Of a stretch of DNA of 64,000 bases, positions 21,304-32,275 are shown in pieces. The first letter of the stretch is position 1. Every line of letters starts with the position of its first letter. Source of the stretch: Silene conica (lineage: Eukaryota; Streptophyta; Magnoliopsida; Caryophyllales; Caryophyllaceae); assembly GCA_029255685.2 (NCBI GenBank), contig CM055311.2:16638952-16702951 (forward strand). Reading direction: 5' to 3'. The translations under genes and the position numbers were made by a program. The notes under the pieces were generated by a model that did not search any database, was not told where the DNA came from, and saw only the letters and a program-made list of their open reading frames with translations.

Positions 21304-22037
21304 GGCTTTCTGCGTTTCCCGAATTTTTTTCGTTTTTCTTTTCTTTATTTCTTTTTTCTTTTTGCTCATGATAGCATACAAACCAAGATGCCTCAAAAAA
21401 TAATCCAATGACCACAAATACTAGCTTGGAAGGGTAGGCTAAGTATGGGATGTAGTTTTGGGGGAATAAAAAGGTAATTTTGGCTATGTGAAGCTTATGG
21501 GTAAAAATGAGAAAAGGGATCCCAAATGCACGTATCAAGACTCACAAAACGAGATAGTAAGACAAGTATATAGCAATTCAAGCTCATGTTTATGCATATT
21601 AATGTAACATGTTCCAAGGGGAGTACTACTCACATCCTAGACAACTGGTTTAAGAATGAAATCAGGAAATAAGCTCTAAACCTTAGAATGTATAGTAGGT
21701 TGCCAAGGTATAAGTCAAGTCTCAAGATATGCAAGTTGACAAAAACTCGTAGATATGCAAAAGACTTTCATACCAAAACAAGTTGACAAGGCAAGGTAAA
21801 GGCATAAACATGTAAGATAGCTAAATCATCCTTGAAATACTTTCGTTCCGACTCGATCTATATGCTAAAATAAACGTGCATTTTTTTGGATTTTTGAATT
21901 TTTGAATTTTTTTTTGGATTTTTGAATTTTTTAATTTTTTTTGGATTTTTGTATATATAAGGAAAACAAAGAAAAGAACGATGCAAGACAGAAATGCAAT
22001 AAACGTGTGACAAAATGCAATGCATGTAACACGAAAC

Positions 22038-22075
22038 CATTCCCCAAACCAACCCGCACAATGTCCTCATTGTGC
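22038..22075 (-). promoter_or_regulatory. Internal hairpin-polypurine module of B
   Basis: Minus strand: GCACAATG-AGGA-CATTGTGC (8-bp perfect stem) then GGGTTGGTTTGGGGAATG. It lies about 1.4 kb before the real polypurine tract and has a clear counterpart in element C at 62,267-62,303. Confidence 0.85.
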
Positions 22076-22292
22076 ATTAGCCTAAGTAAAGGTTTCACAA
22101 AATTAAAGAACAGATGCAAAAGAAAAATCAAGGAAAAACTGGAAAGAACTCACAGGATAATGAAGCGTATGAGAAAAACCTCCCCAAACCGGCGTAAGCT
22201 GGGAGGTTTTGGTGGCCAGCAGTGCCACTCAAGTATCCAAGTTGTTTTCACGAGTTCTAAGGAAGAGAAACGGAAGACTGCAGCGGACAGTA

Positions 22293-22398
22293 GGTCGACC
22301 GACCGGTGTTTCTGGTCGATCGACCTCCTGTGAACAGCGGAAAAAATCTGCGATACAGCGCCTCTGGTCGACCGACTGATGATTCTGGTCGGTCGACC
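22293..22398. repeat. Two palindrome pairs downstream of B protease
   Basis: GGTCGACCGACC (22,293) and GGTCGATCGACC (22,314), then GGTCGACCGACT (22,366) and GGTCGGTCGACC (22,387). Each pair has a 21-bp step; the gap between pairs is 52 bp. Confidence 0.9.
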
Positions 22399-22576
22399 AG
22401 CGGAGTTCTGGAGGTCTTCGTTTTTTCTCGTAAATCCTGAAAAAACAAGAAAATATGTGCGCCCAACAATGCGCGAGATGCCAAACGATTCTTAAAGTCT
22501 TAACTACTAGTAAACAAAACTAAAAAGTCTCACACAACATAAAGTAAATTGTCTTAAAATTGCAACTTAAAAACAA

Positions 22577-23926
22577 CTATCCGCTGAAGATGCGGAAAAT
22601 ATCCGACCACGGCTTCTGACGGCATGCCGTAGTCTCCACGGTTTTTGCTTCAGTAGCAAAACACATCTTCTTTCCCCCGTCGTAAAGCATATGCGACGGT
22701 CTCTCCTCTTGAGCCTGCCTCTTCTTCTTTTTCTCCTCTCGATCCATGACGTCTGGATCCTCATCTTCTTCATAGCTTAGGCATCCCATTCCTCCTCTCT
22801 GGATGATGACTTCCTTCTCCTTGGGTTTCCCCAAACCAGTTCCTGCAATAGTCATAACAGAAGTGTCCTCCCTATTGCTCCCACTCTGGGGCGGAGGTGT
22901 AAAAACAGATACAGGAATAGGTAATAAAGGTGGAGAAGTAGTGATGACCTCATACTTCTTCTCAGAAGTGATAGCATTACATGTGATGGGGGTCATAGCA
23001 TCCTTCTTTCTATAGGATAGGCCATAGATAATAGAATGTTTGCCTACTTTGAAGGTTAGAGTTCCAGTGCCTACATCTATAATGGCACCTGCAGTGTGAA
23101 GAAAGGGTCTTCCTAGAATTATGGGTATATGGGCATCCTCTGGGATGTCCAAGACTACAAAATCGACTGGGAAGAAAAACCTGTCTATACGCACAGGGAT
23201 GTTTTCTAACACCCCTACAGGTTCCATAGATGTGCGATCTGCCATCTGGACGGTCATACTGGTTACTGCAAATTCGGTCATTCCCAGTTTTAAGGCAACG
23301 CTTAGGGGCATGACACTTATACTAGCACCTAAATCGCATAGAGCCTTCTTAACTGGGAAGGTTCCTATATTACAGGGGACAGAAAAACTACCAGGGTCCT
23401 CTAGTTTATGAGGGGCAATGACATGAGTTAAAAAACTGGACGACTCTTCAGTGAGAGCCACAGACTCAACCTTTTCTAGAGACCTCTTTCTTGACAAAAG
23501 CTGTCTCATGAATTTAAGATAAGAAGGAACTTGTTGAACTAATTCTAAGAATGGAACTTGAACATTTAATGAACGAATCACATCCTTAAATTTGTCAAAA
23601 GATACCTGATCCTTTGAAGGCACGAGTCTCTCTGGGAAAGGAGCAGCTGAGGACTCCGTATTTGCAGCCCTTTTTAAAAACCTGGGGGTCTTATCACCCC
23701 GGAAAAGAAAATCCCGCAAGTTGTTCGGCAATTCTGGACGAAAGGGAACTTCAGGTTCTGCTTCAGTGGTCGGTCGACCAGTATCTTCGGTCGGTCGACC
23801 AGTCTCTTGTTCAGACGAAAATTTCGGATCCTGCTCCGCGGTCGGTCGACCAGATTCTTCTGTCGGTCGACCGCCTTCACTGCTACTCGCCTTTTTTTTC
23901 TTTCTCAGCCCCCACTTTGGCTCCAC
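22577..23926 (-). CDS. B: gag-protease linker and retroviral-type aspartic protease
   Basis: The frame opens with a basic stretch and a linker made of GRPTE-type repeats (about residues 18-55) encoded by four palindromes. It continues through the conserved pre-protease region (VQVPFLELVQQVPSYLKFMR) to the protease: PGSFSVPCNIGTFPVKKALC, the active-site DLGASISVMP (D-L-G-A), and IPIILGRPFLHTAGAIIDVG near the end of the fold. A basic, acidic-rich tail follows and ends in a stop before any RT sequence. It would cleave Gag. The frame is +1 relative to gag, with an A8 run (23,892-23,899, minus strand) at the changeover. Confidence 0.85.
   Translation of the reverse strand: MEPKWGLRKKKKASSSEGGRPTEESGRPTAEQDPKFSSEQETGRPTEDTGRPTTEAEPEVPFRPELPNNLRDFLFRGDKTPRFLKRAANTESSAAPFPERLVPSKDQVSFDKFKDVIRSLNVQVPFLELVQQVPSYLKFMRQLLSRKRSLEKVESVALTEESSSFLTHVIAPHKLEDPGSFSVPCNIGTFPVKKALCDLGASISVMPLSVALKLGMTEFAVTSMTVQMADRTSMEPVGVLENIPVRIDRFFFPVDFVVLDIPEDAHIPIILGRPFLHTAGAIIDVGTGTLTFKVGKHSIIYGLSYRKKDAMTPITCNAITSEKKYEVITTSPPLLPIPVSVFTPPPQSGSNREDTSVMTIAGTGLGKPKEKEVIIQRGGMGCLSYEEDEDPDVMDREEKKKKRQAQEERPSHMLYDGGKKMCFATEAKTVETTACRQKPWSDIFRIFSG
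23768..23872. repeat. Two palindrome pairs inside the B coding region
   Basis: GGTCGGTCGACC at 23,768, 23,789 and 23,840, and TGTCGGTCGACC at 23,861. Steps are 21, 51 and 21 bp. They encode the GRPTE-type repeats of the linker. Confidence 0.92.
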
Positions 23927-25447
23927 TTCGCAGGGTTACGACGTTTAGAGTCTCCTTCTTCTGGTCCGGCTTGGTCGGAAGTTGACCCGGAGCCCTAGTA
24001 TCATTCTTGCTCGCGATCTGAGCAATCTGGGACTCTAACATCTTCATCCCTGCCTCTCTAGCCTGTGACTCCTTCTGAACCAACCCGATAAGATTTTGGA
24101 TAAGAGCATCTGTGTTGGGTGGTGGATTAGAAGGTGGTTGAGGGTTGAAAGGTGGTCTTTGGAAGTTTTGTTTATGTGGGGGTACATAAGTGGAATTTTG
24201 CTGAGGTTGCATGTGCTGTGGGTTTTGAACATTCTGGCTTGTCCACCTTAAGTTGGGATGGACATTGTTATTATTCGGATCATAGAAATTGTTCCCACGG
24301 TAATGCTGAAAAGCGGCACATGTTTCATTAGATGAGGTACAGAACTTTGACACATGCCCTTCTCCACCGCACCTCTCACAAGCAAAGGGTCCGTCCTGAA
24401 CGGCGTTCACCTGGTATATTCCTCCCTTGCTTCCACTCCCTAGATCGAGCTTTCCTGCAGCCTCAAATTTTTCTAGCTTGGCTGTTAAGGCCTCAATTGC
24501 TGACAGGTTGTACTCATTTTTCCTCTGATTTCCTCTGGAAGTACCATGCTCAGCACGGTGTACAGCAACGTCTTCTATTAACTTGAGACCCTTAGTCTCT
24601 CCTGAATTATCCTGGAATCCTCCATTAGCTGCAGCATCTAAGTAGGCCCTGTTGTCATCATAGAGGCCATTGTAGAACTGGTTGCAAAGAAACCATTGTT
24701 CGAATCCGTGATGTGGTATGGATCGAACAAGTCTCTTGAACCTGTCCCACGCCTCGCTAAAGTCTTCATTGGGACCTTGCTTGAAATTGGTGATCTGCGC
24801 TCTTAAAGCATTTGTCTTTGATGCAGAGTAATATTTCCTGTAGAATGCTAAGGCTAAGGTGTTCCAATCTGTAACTCCCGCAGCAGTGCGGTCAAGGTCT
24901 CTGTACCACTCTCTCGCAGAGTCCCTAAGGGAGAAGATAAACATGGTCTGTTTAATCTGGTCCTGCGTCACTCCTTCTGGGGTGCTATAGAGCATATGTA
25001 ATCTGTGAAGATTTCAATATGCTTAGCAGCATCCTCATTGGCCGAGCCTCCAAATTGGTTTCTTTCAACCATAGTAATATAGGCAGGCTTGGCCTCGAAT
25101 GGCTTCCCAGTACCTGCAGGTAAAGTGAACCCTTTGTATAGGTCCTTTGCCTGAGGCATGGAGTGACTGGCAATAGTAGCTTCTTCTGCCATATTATCTT
25201 CTTCTTTAGGAAAAATTGGAAAGTAGGTAAAAGGTGGTGTTTTTGGTGAAAGCGGATTGATGGGTGAATTTGGTTGTGAAGGTGGTGTTTTTGGTGAAGA
25301 TGGTGGTAACTCGAAAAGGTCTTCTTGAAATAAAGAGGATGGTGACCCTCCCTCTTGATTTGCTAGAAGTTGCTTTCTTCTTTCCCTAAGAGTCCTCTCA
25401 ATTTCGAGATCAAGTGGTAGGAGTTCTCCTTGAACTGACCTGCGCAT
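23883..25447 (-). pseudogene. B gag (Retrotrans_gag, zinc knuckle), one frameshift
   Basis: Begins MRRSVQGELLPLDLEIERTL at 25,447. The capsid-type region shows FGGSANEDAAKHIEIFTDY, then after a one-base shift near 24,990 FSLRDSAREWYRDLDR, LALAFYRKYY and DRFKRLVRSIPHHGFEQWFL (Retrotrans_gag, Athila type). A CCHC zinc knuckle (CERCGGEGHVSKFC) and a Pro/Asn/Gln-rich segment follow. The frame then meets the protease frame at about 23,890. Apart from the frameshifts it is well preserved, as expected for a young copy. It would package RNA for a partner's enzymes. Confidence 0.87.
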
Positions 25448-25546
25448 AAGAGGAAACTACAAGAAAAAGGTGAGAAGGTTTAAGGAACAAAAAGTTCCTT
25501 AAACAGAGAGAAACAAAAACAAAAAACAATAAACACTGGCGTCACC

Positions 25547-25564
25547 TCCCCGGCAACGGCGCCA
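25547..25564 (-). promoter_or_regulatory. Primer binding site of B (tRNA-Asp type)
   Basis: Minus strand TGGCGCCGTTGCCGGGGA, complementary to the 3' end of plant tRNA-Asp, five bases after the 5' LTR. Confidence 0.93.
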
Positions 25565-25569
25565 AAATT

Positions 25570-27137
25570 TGATGCCCGTCGTTGAGGGTACCAAAGATAA
25601 ATTTATAATTCCTAACCTTAACAATAGATAGTGAAAGTCAGGGTCGAACCACAAAGAGGTGGGGAATGTTTATTGTCTTAATGTTAATGTTTAAAGGTAA
25701 CAAATCTGGGGGTTGATTGGTTGATTACTAAGTCTAAAGTAAAGATAAAAATAAAACAAGAATTAAAAGATGGGAATAAAATATAATAAAAGAGGATGCT
25801 AGGATGTTTGGGTAATAAATAGCTAAGGTAAAGTAAATCCTAAGGTCAACATGTATTGCAGTCGCGTAAGGGGGTGTAACATATCTTTTTAGGTCTATGC
25901 TACCTAATAGCTCCTTTCGGCCTATGCTATTAGTTCCTAGGTCTCACAATTATTGGGTGTCAACAATAAGGGTGATTCCTAAATTCCAGGTTACATACCT
26001 TTCAGCCTTGAGTAACCTATCCGTCTTAAGGTGTAAACCAATGCCCTTCCCGTATCTCTCAATCTTGGGTAGGTCATTACTAACATCCTACAAGTCTCCT
26101 ATTGGTCTCATTGCAGGATATTATAATTGACAAGAAAAGACGAAATAAGAAAACATACGCGAGTGGTCGACCGACCGGCTACTCCAGTCGGCCGACCACG
26201 GCCTCGGTCGACCGACCGACTATTCCAGTCGGCCGACCGTGGTCCTGCTACAAGTCGGTTTTTCGGATTTTATTTACCTCTGCATATTATCCCCTACATC
26301 CTAACATATGAAAAATTAGCTACTCATGACTGTTAAGACGATTGTAAAATTGGGAATAAACATGGAGAACATAGTAATCAATCTAAGCATGCAAGATTCA
26401 ATAAAGCTTGGGATTCTAACTTAACAATTGTAATAAAAACAAGAACTATAATAAAAAACTAGATTAAAGAGTAATTACCACAATTGGAATTAGGGCAGAA
26501 AGAAACTAACTTTATTGAATGCTTGAGAATTATTGAAAGATTACAAAACTAAATCTGATAAAACTTGATGCTGAAAGATTCGATGCAAAACTTGATTCTC
26601 CAGATCTAAGATCTAAGATAGTTGAAGATATCTAACCCTAATCACAAGATTGGCTTATATAGAAAGAAACTAAGAGTTTCCTAAAGACTCTAATTCTACT
26701 TTATTTCCGAAAAAGAATCGCATGGGCTTCGTTCTGGTCGGTCGACCTACTATTCGGGTCGGTCGACCGCTTCTTGCTGGACTTCTCTTATTTCCGGCCT
26801 TTCTTGGAAATTGGGCTTTATGAAAATCAGGCCTGGTCGGCCGACCCGTTTAACTGGTCGGTCGACCGCTTCTGTACGGAAGTCTTCGGATTTTCTTCTG
26901 TTTGACCCTTGGTACTTGATTTTGACTCCAGTTGACTTTCCATTTATTCCTTAATTAAGCAAAAGACTTGAGGATACGAATTTGGTGCTAAATCGTCTCT
27001 TTTCCGCATAAATCTGCAAAAGTGCATAAAAATACGAAAGTACACAATTTGTGGGAAATAAAGGCTAAAACATAGTAAATGAGCGACCAAATACGTGTAA
27101 AAATAGATGTAAAACATCATAAAATAGACACGTATCA
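25570..27137 (-). repeat. 5' LTR of B
   Basis: 1,568 bp, nearly identical to 19,049-20,613. The palindromes recur at 26,165-26,238 and 26,736-26,867 with the same spacing. Confidence 0.95.
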
Positions 27138-27142
27138 CAAAT

Positions 27143-28601
27143 AATCATCAAATTTCAAACAAGAAGTCAAAACAACCTCCATGGAGCGATTGTCACACTC
27201 ATCACTCACAATCATATATTCATAACATGGAGTAAGAAAGTCAAAGGGAGAAAAATCAATGACAATAAGAGAGTCATAATCTATAAAAGGGGTAGACATT
27301 GAGGTTTTCTCTATGAATCTCTCAAGAGTGGGTTCTCCTAAAGTGTCAAAGTCCACAACATCATCATCCCACTTAACCTCAAGACTATCATCAAAGATGT
27401 GTACACTCTCTTTACTCCAATAATCAATAAAAACATCATTCTCATCCGCTTTCTTTTCACCACTCAAACCATGTTCACTTCCACTACTAACCTCGTCTAC
27501 CATGTCATCAAAAAGTGGGTTTTCTCTCATTGTCACACCACTCAAATCCTCGAAAGTGGGATTTTCATGAGTATTGGTCAAGAAAAATTCAACTAATTCA
27601 TCATTAACAATGGTAGGTAAAGTCTCAATTTCACTCTCTTCCTCAACATGATCACTCAAAGGCTCATTCAACCAAATATCATCATCATCCTCCGTCACAT
27701 TCATCTTTGCAAAGGGTGTGGATCTATGAGAACAACATATATCAAGATCATAATTCACATCACAAGAAAAATCATAAGAAGATGGTAATTCATGCATATC
27801 ATTCACAATTTCATGGGAAAGGGAAACATGATGATCATGAGATTCAACATAAGACACATCCATAGAAGAAGAAGAATCCACATTTCCACTCAAAACATCA
27901 AACATAGAATAGTCATAACGTTTAAGTTTACTTTGTGGTCCTCTCTTAGATGTAGCCCAAATAGAATTTCGATTCTCATCGGCATAAGCCATATTCTCAA
28001 TCAAAGCTCTAGCATCATCAACGCTCAACTTATCAAATGCTCCCACCCCGGATGAAACGGCCACAAAGTTTTTAAGAGAAGGAAGCAAACCATCAAAGAA
28101 AGTAATCATGACTTGGCAAGAGGAGAAACCATGATGAGGACAAGCTCTCAACAAACCCCTAAACCTATCCCAAGTCTCACTCAAAGTCTCAAACTCACCT
28201 TGTTGGAAATTGTAGATTTGACGCTTCCTAAAGGTGGTTTTAGAAGGAGGGTAAAACTAGTTTAAAAAGGCTTGAGCTAAGTCATCCCAAGAGCTAAAGG
28301 TGTTAGACGGGTGCGAGCGTAACCGTATCTTAGCTTCACCCTTAAGACTAAAGGGAAAAAGTAAAAGTCTAATGGTTTGGTCCGATATCCCCTCCTTCTT
28401 GACAAGGTCACAATTTGCTTCAAAAATTTCTAAATGGTCAATCGCTTCATCATTCTCTAAACCACAAAAAACATCTTGCCTAATCAAGTTAATAAGACCT
28501 ATATCAAACTCATAATCAACATCCACAACCCCAATGTTAATAGGCCGGTTAATATGAGTAAGGTTCGGTGTACAATGATCGCGTATGCAAGACATGGTCA
28601 A
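27143..28601 (-). pseudogene. A gag, unit 1 (nonsense codon, split by B)
   Basis: Starts MTMSCIRDHCTPNLTHINRP. The Retrotrans_gag region includes DHLEIFEANCDLVKKEGI, LLLFPFSLKGEAKIRL and RFRGLLRACPHHGF. After residue 114 there is a TAG (28,257-28,259) where unit 3 has a Lys codon. The frame then continues through an acidic C-terminal half to FDDYL, where element B is inserted; the rest lies at 18,814-19,043. No zinc knuckle and no protease are seen. Confidence 0.85.
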
Positions 28602-28783
28602 GATTGCTCAAACAAGTGATAAAACAAAATAAAATTAAAGAACAAGTCACAAGTCACAAGAAACAAGTAAGAATGCAACGCTTAAGTAACATGCAACAAG
28701 TTTCATGTAACAAGTATCAAATAACAAGTAACAAAAGCATAGTCTAACAAATCCAAAACTAAACTAATATCAATCCGTTAACC

Positions 28784-28801
28784 TCCCCGGCAACGGCGCC
28801 A
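28784..28801 (-). promoter_or_regulatory. Primer binding site, A unit 1
   Basis: Minus strand TGGCGCCGTTGCCGGGGA (tRNA-Asp type), three bases after LTR2. Confidence 0.93.
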
Positions 28802-29885
28802 TTTTGATAGCGGGGATCGTCGCCCTCCCCCGATCAAACAATATTTATATAAAACTCAACTACTAAACTAATGTAGTAGGGTAGTCGAGGTCGATCCACA
28901 GGGAGGTTAAGTTTGAGTACTAGTCTTGTCTTTGATTATAGGTTAGCTACGCGAACCAATAAAATGATTAATATTAAACTAATTAACTAAACTAAAAATG
29001 AATTAAAGTAAACTACTAAATTAAGGAAGCAAACAAGCAATAGAACAAATATAAAAGCAATAAAGAAAAGTCTAGGGCGCGATTTCGACTTCCAACACTT
29101 GTAAATTACCGCTTAACTCTCGTAACAAGTTGCCAAGGGGAAAGGTTAATGGTGAGACGCCTCTAATTCGCTCATAGACTCCCTCTCGGGCTCACTATAA
29201 GACACTAGCTATGCCGACACAACTCCCTCTCGGGCTCATGCATCAAACTCCTTAAGTCAAGGGTCAAAGCTTACCAAAATACGCCTATTTTGACTCCCCT
29301 TTCCCCAAGATTAAGGTTCTAAGTCCACGTTATACCCCGGTCATCCCACTCCCTCTCTCGAGGGTCGATTTCAAACCGAAAATTAAGGGCACCCCTCTCA
29401 AGTTCTCCCTCCCGGGTTCAACTCAAGATGACAAACTAGTCCAATTGGGTGAGCTAACTCCCAACCTAGCCAACTCCCGTCGACGGTCAAGGGTCAAGAG
29501 TCAAGAACAATCCCAAATAAAACATAAACAAGTCAAATCCCCTAATTAATCCAATAAACTCCCCCTCGACACCAAGTTGGTGGAATTAAGACGGTAACCT
29601 ACATATATCGGAGTCTAATCGCACCCTAGTAAAAATTCTACTCACTAATCATATTTAATCTAACACAAGACACATCAACAACTACACTAAACATGAAATT
29701 AAGCATAATGGAGCAATAACGATTACAACTTTAAACTAATTTGATGACTAAACATGATAAACTATACTAAACATGGTCAGATTGTTAAAAGACTAAAATG
29801 ATAGAAATGACAATGAAAAAGAGAAAGAGGGAAAATAATTCATACCATACTTGTAATTAAATGGAATGAGATGATAGATCGTCAC

Positions 29886-32275
29886 TGTAATACCCATCAT
29901 TTTGGTTACATTTTGTTAATGTTTGCGTTCCAATTTCGTTTAAGTAGGATGACCTGGTTGTGGTTGAACTTCGGGACGAAGTTCATTTTAAGGGGGAAAG
30001 ACTGTAATACCCTGATATTATCATGATTGGTTATGGTGGTTTAAACGGTTTATGATTAGTTTATGGGTTTCTATTTGATACGATGTTAAAATACAGTTAT
30101 GGTACTTGTGTCGTTTATAAGTTGTTATGTTGTGTTATGCTTCTCATGGGGTTCGAACTAGGGATCACTAGAGTGGTGTTTTGGGTTTCTCCTGGGGTTC
30201 GAACTAGGGATCTCTAGGGTAGTGACTTGGGCTTCTAAAATTGTAATGATAATCGAAAAACCCTAGCAAATCTCACAACACTCACCTCACGTCCTCCTAC
30301 CCATGCCGCCACACAAGTATGCTATCACTCTACTTTCTGACCTACTATCAACATAACTCACACCCTAATCCCTATGCCGCCACCACCCAGACGAGAGAAA
30401 GAGCCATCACGGTGAGGCCAGTCGTGCCTACCACCTTTCGAAACCACCCTGAACCAGGTACGTTTGTAATGCTTAAACGTGAGTCTTGCCTTTCTGTATT
30501 AGGGTCTGTGTCCTTAAATCGAAGGGTTGGAGGGTGTCACAATTACCCTACGGTGGTCGCCTGTTGTTATGGGTTGTTGGGGGAGTGTCAGGGAGGTGGT
30601 CACGGCGGGCATAGTTGGTCAGGTAGTTGCCGCTGGTCGTTTTCGTGGTGTCTGGTCAGAAGGGTTGTCGTTTAGATGGTTTTCAGAGATGAGTTGGGGG
30701 TGGTACCACCGTTGACTCGGGGGAGGTCGATGCGGTGGTACCACCATGGTTGGTAGGTCGCGTGTCAGAGAAGGGTTTGGTGGTGGTCACGGATGGTGTC
30801 GGTGGTGGTAGTTGTGGTGGCAGGAGATTTCGTTGGACATGGAGCAAGGAGTGTAGCAGCGGCTGGGTTGAGGGACTGCCAACGGTGAGGGCTCCGGCCA
30901 CTTTACCGGTGGTCGGCGTTAGGTTTCATGGTGTCGTAGTGGTGGCAGGTTGCTAGTGGTGTCGGGAAAGGGAGGTGGCTGGTGGTCGTGTGGTCTGTGC
31001 ACGGTGGAGAGGTGCTTTGCGTCGGTTGTGGTGGCTGAATGTTTATTTTGTTTTATTATTATTATTATTATTATTGTCTTTATTATTATTAAAATTATGT
31101 TGGTGTTAGTATTTTACTACTAATTTAATAATAGTCGTATATTCGTTGTTGGATAGTTGAAGTTTATGAGTCGGGAAAAATAAAAATGATTAAGTTAGGG
31201 AAGTTTCTATTTATGGAAACTTTCCATTTATAGTGGGTTTCTATTTTTGGAAACTTTCCATTTATGGAAGGTTTCTAATTATAGTAAGTATTGGTTGTTA
31301 CGGGATTCGGGAGGTTTATTTATTCATTACGTATATGTGTTTAGGTAGCGGGTTTCGCGTGGAATATTTCTAGCAAGCCTTGGACTTACCTGCATACCTG
31401 CTATTTGAGGTAGGGGAAATAGGATCTATATTATAATGAGTACTCTGTTGATATTTGGTGTTAACCATGATTATTTTATATTAATACTTGTTTGGCATAT
31501 TATGATACTTGATTATATATCCTGCGATACGATGCGACGAATACTGGTATATGATGATGTGTAAACTGTTCTAATTTGGTATTAAGCATGTTTGTGATAT
31601 AATATCATGTGATCGTTATATTGTGTTATCTATATTATTCTGTGATATAATACGATGTGAATATAAATGTTCTGTGATTGGTGCGGAGATAAAGGGTCTG
31701 TGATTGGTGCGGAGATAAAGGGTCTGTGTTTGGTGCGGAGATAAAGGGTCCGTGATTGGTGCGGAGATAAAGGGTCTGTGTTTGGTGCGGAGATAAAGGG
31801 TCTGTGAATGGTGTGGAGAATAATGGGTCTTGTGATATGGAGCGGAGTTTATATGGGGTTGGATCGGTGCGGAGTTTATTTGGCGTTGGATCGGTGCGGA
31901 GTATATTATATTGTTGTCTTATTTATCTTTCTACTCAACCTCGTGGTTGACCCTGTGTATTCGTGTGACACCTGTGATGATCCGTAATGGGGAGCAGTTT
32001 TGACAGGAAAGGTGGTGCCGTGGGAGCATGGGATGGCGTGAGCACTTGGAATGGACCGACTTAGATGTAGATCACCTACTTTGTAGTTATCAGTTGTACT
32101 TTTATTCCGCTATGTAGTATTTGTAACACCAAAGTTTAAATTTTAACAGTTTTTATATAAAGTACTTTGGTTTGATTTACTTTGCTATTCACTGCCTCGG
32201 ATATTCCGAGATGGTAACAACCCAATTTACTGAGGATGTCTTGCTAAAGGCTCCTTGATAAATCGGGGTGTTACA
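29886..32275 (+). mobile_element. Insert F, copy 1: truncated Tekay-type LTR element
   Basis: 2,390 bp flanked by the 5-bp TSD GTCAC (29,881-29,885 and 32,276-32,280). From 30,003 to 32,275 is a complete LTR (TGTAATACCCTGAT to GGGTGTTACA). Before it lie only about 117 bp: a short LTR start (TGTAATACCCATCAT), then AACTTCGGGACGAAGTT and the polypurine AAGGGGGAAAGAC, the usual 3' end of a Tekay/Del interior. So nearly all of the 5' LTR and interior are gone. Frames within it (30,319 and 30,735) have no recognisable similarity. Confidence 0.88.
31671..31830 (+). repeat. 26-bp tandem repeat in F LTR
   Basis: About six units of TCTGTG(A/T)TTGGTGCGGAGAT followed by AAAGGG, with the last units degenerate. 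The same array is at 38,946-39,105. Confidence 0.9.

Larger units (their letters stand above)
20652..22576 (-). other. 3' untranslated region of B
   Basis: About 1.9 kb without a supported gene. It holds the palindrome group at 22,293-22,398, a pair at 21,271-21,303, the internal hairpin-polypurine module at 22,038-22,075 and a 9-bp inverted repeat AAACCTCCC/GGGAGGTTT at about 22,176-22,220. Confidence 0.7.
19049..27137 (-). mobile_element. Retrotransposon B, gag-protease only, young insertion
   Basis: 8,089 bp with two LTRs, flanked by a 5-bp TSD CAAAT (19,044-19,048 and 27,138-27,142). The minus strand carries a PBS, gag and an aspartic protease region, then about 2 kb of non-coding DNA. 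No RT, RNase H or integrase is present, so it is non-autonomous. By eye the LTRs differ by one substitution and three single-base indels, so insertion was recent. Its 3' region matches element C in order and motifs, suggesting a C-like partner family. Confidence 0.93.

Noticed and set aside
20555..22484. Several 70-140-codon frames in the 3' region of B
   Set aside because: No similarity, both strands, and they cross the palindromes and hairpins of an untranslated region.
25547..25564. tRNA-Asp gene fragment
   Set aside because: Only the 18 bases complementary to the tRNA 3' end are present, at the position of a primer binding site.
30319..31000. Overlapping frames in a GC-rich part of insert F
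   Set aside because: They lie within an LTR, overlap on both strands, show no domain, and result from GGTGGT-rich composition.
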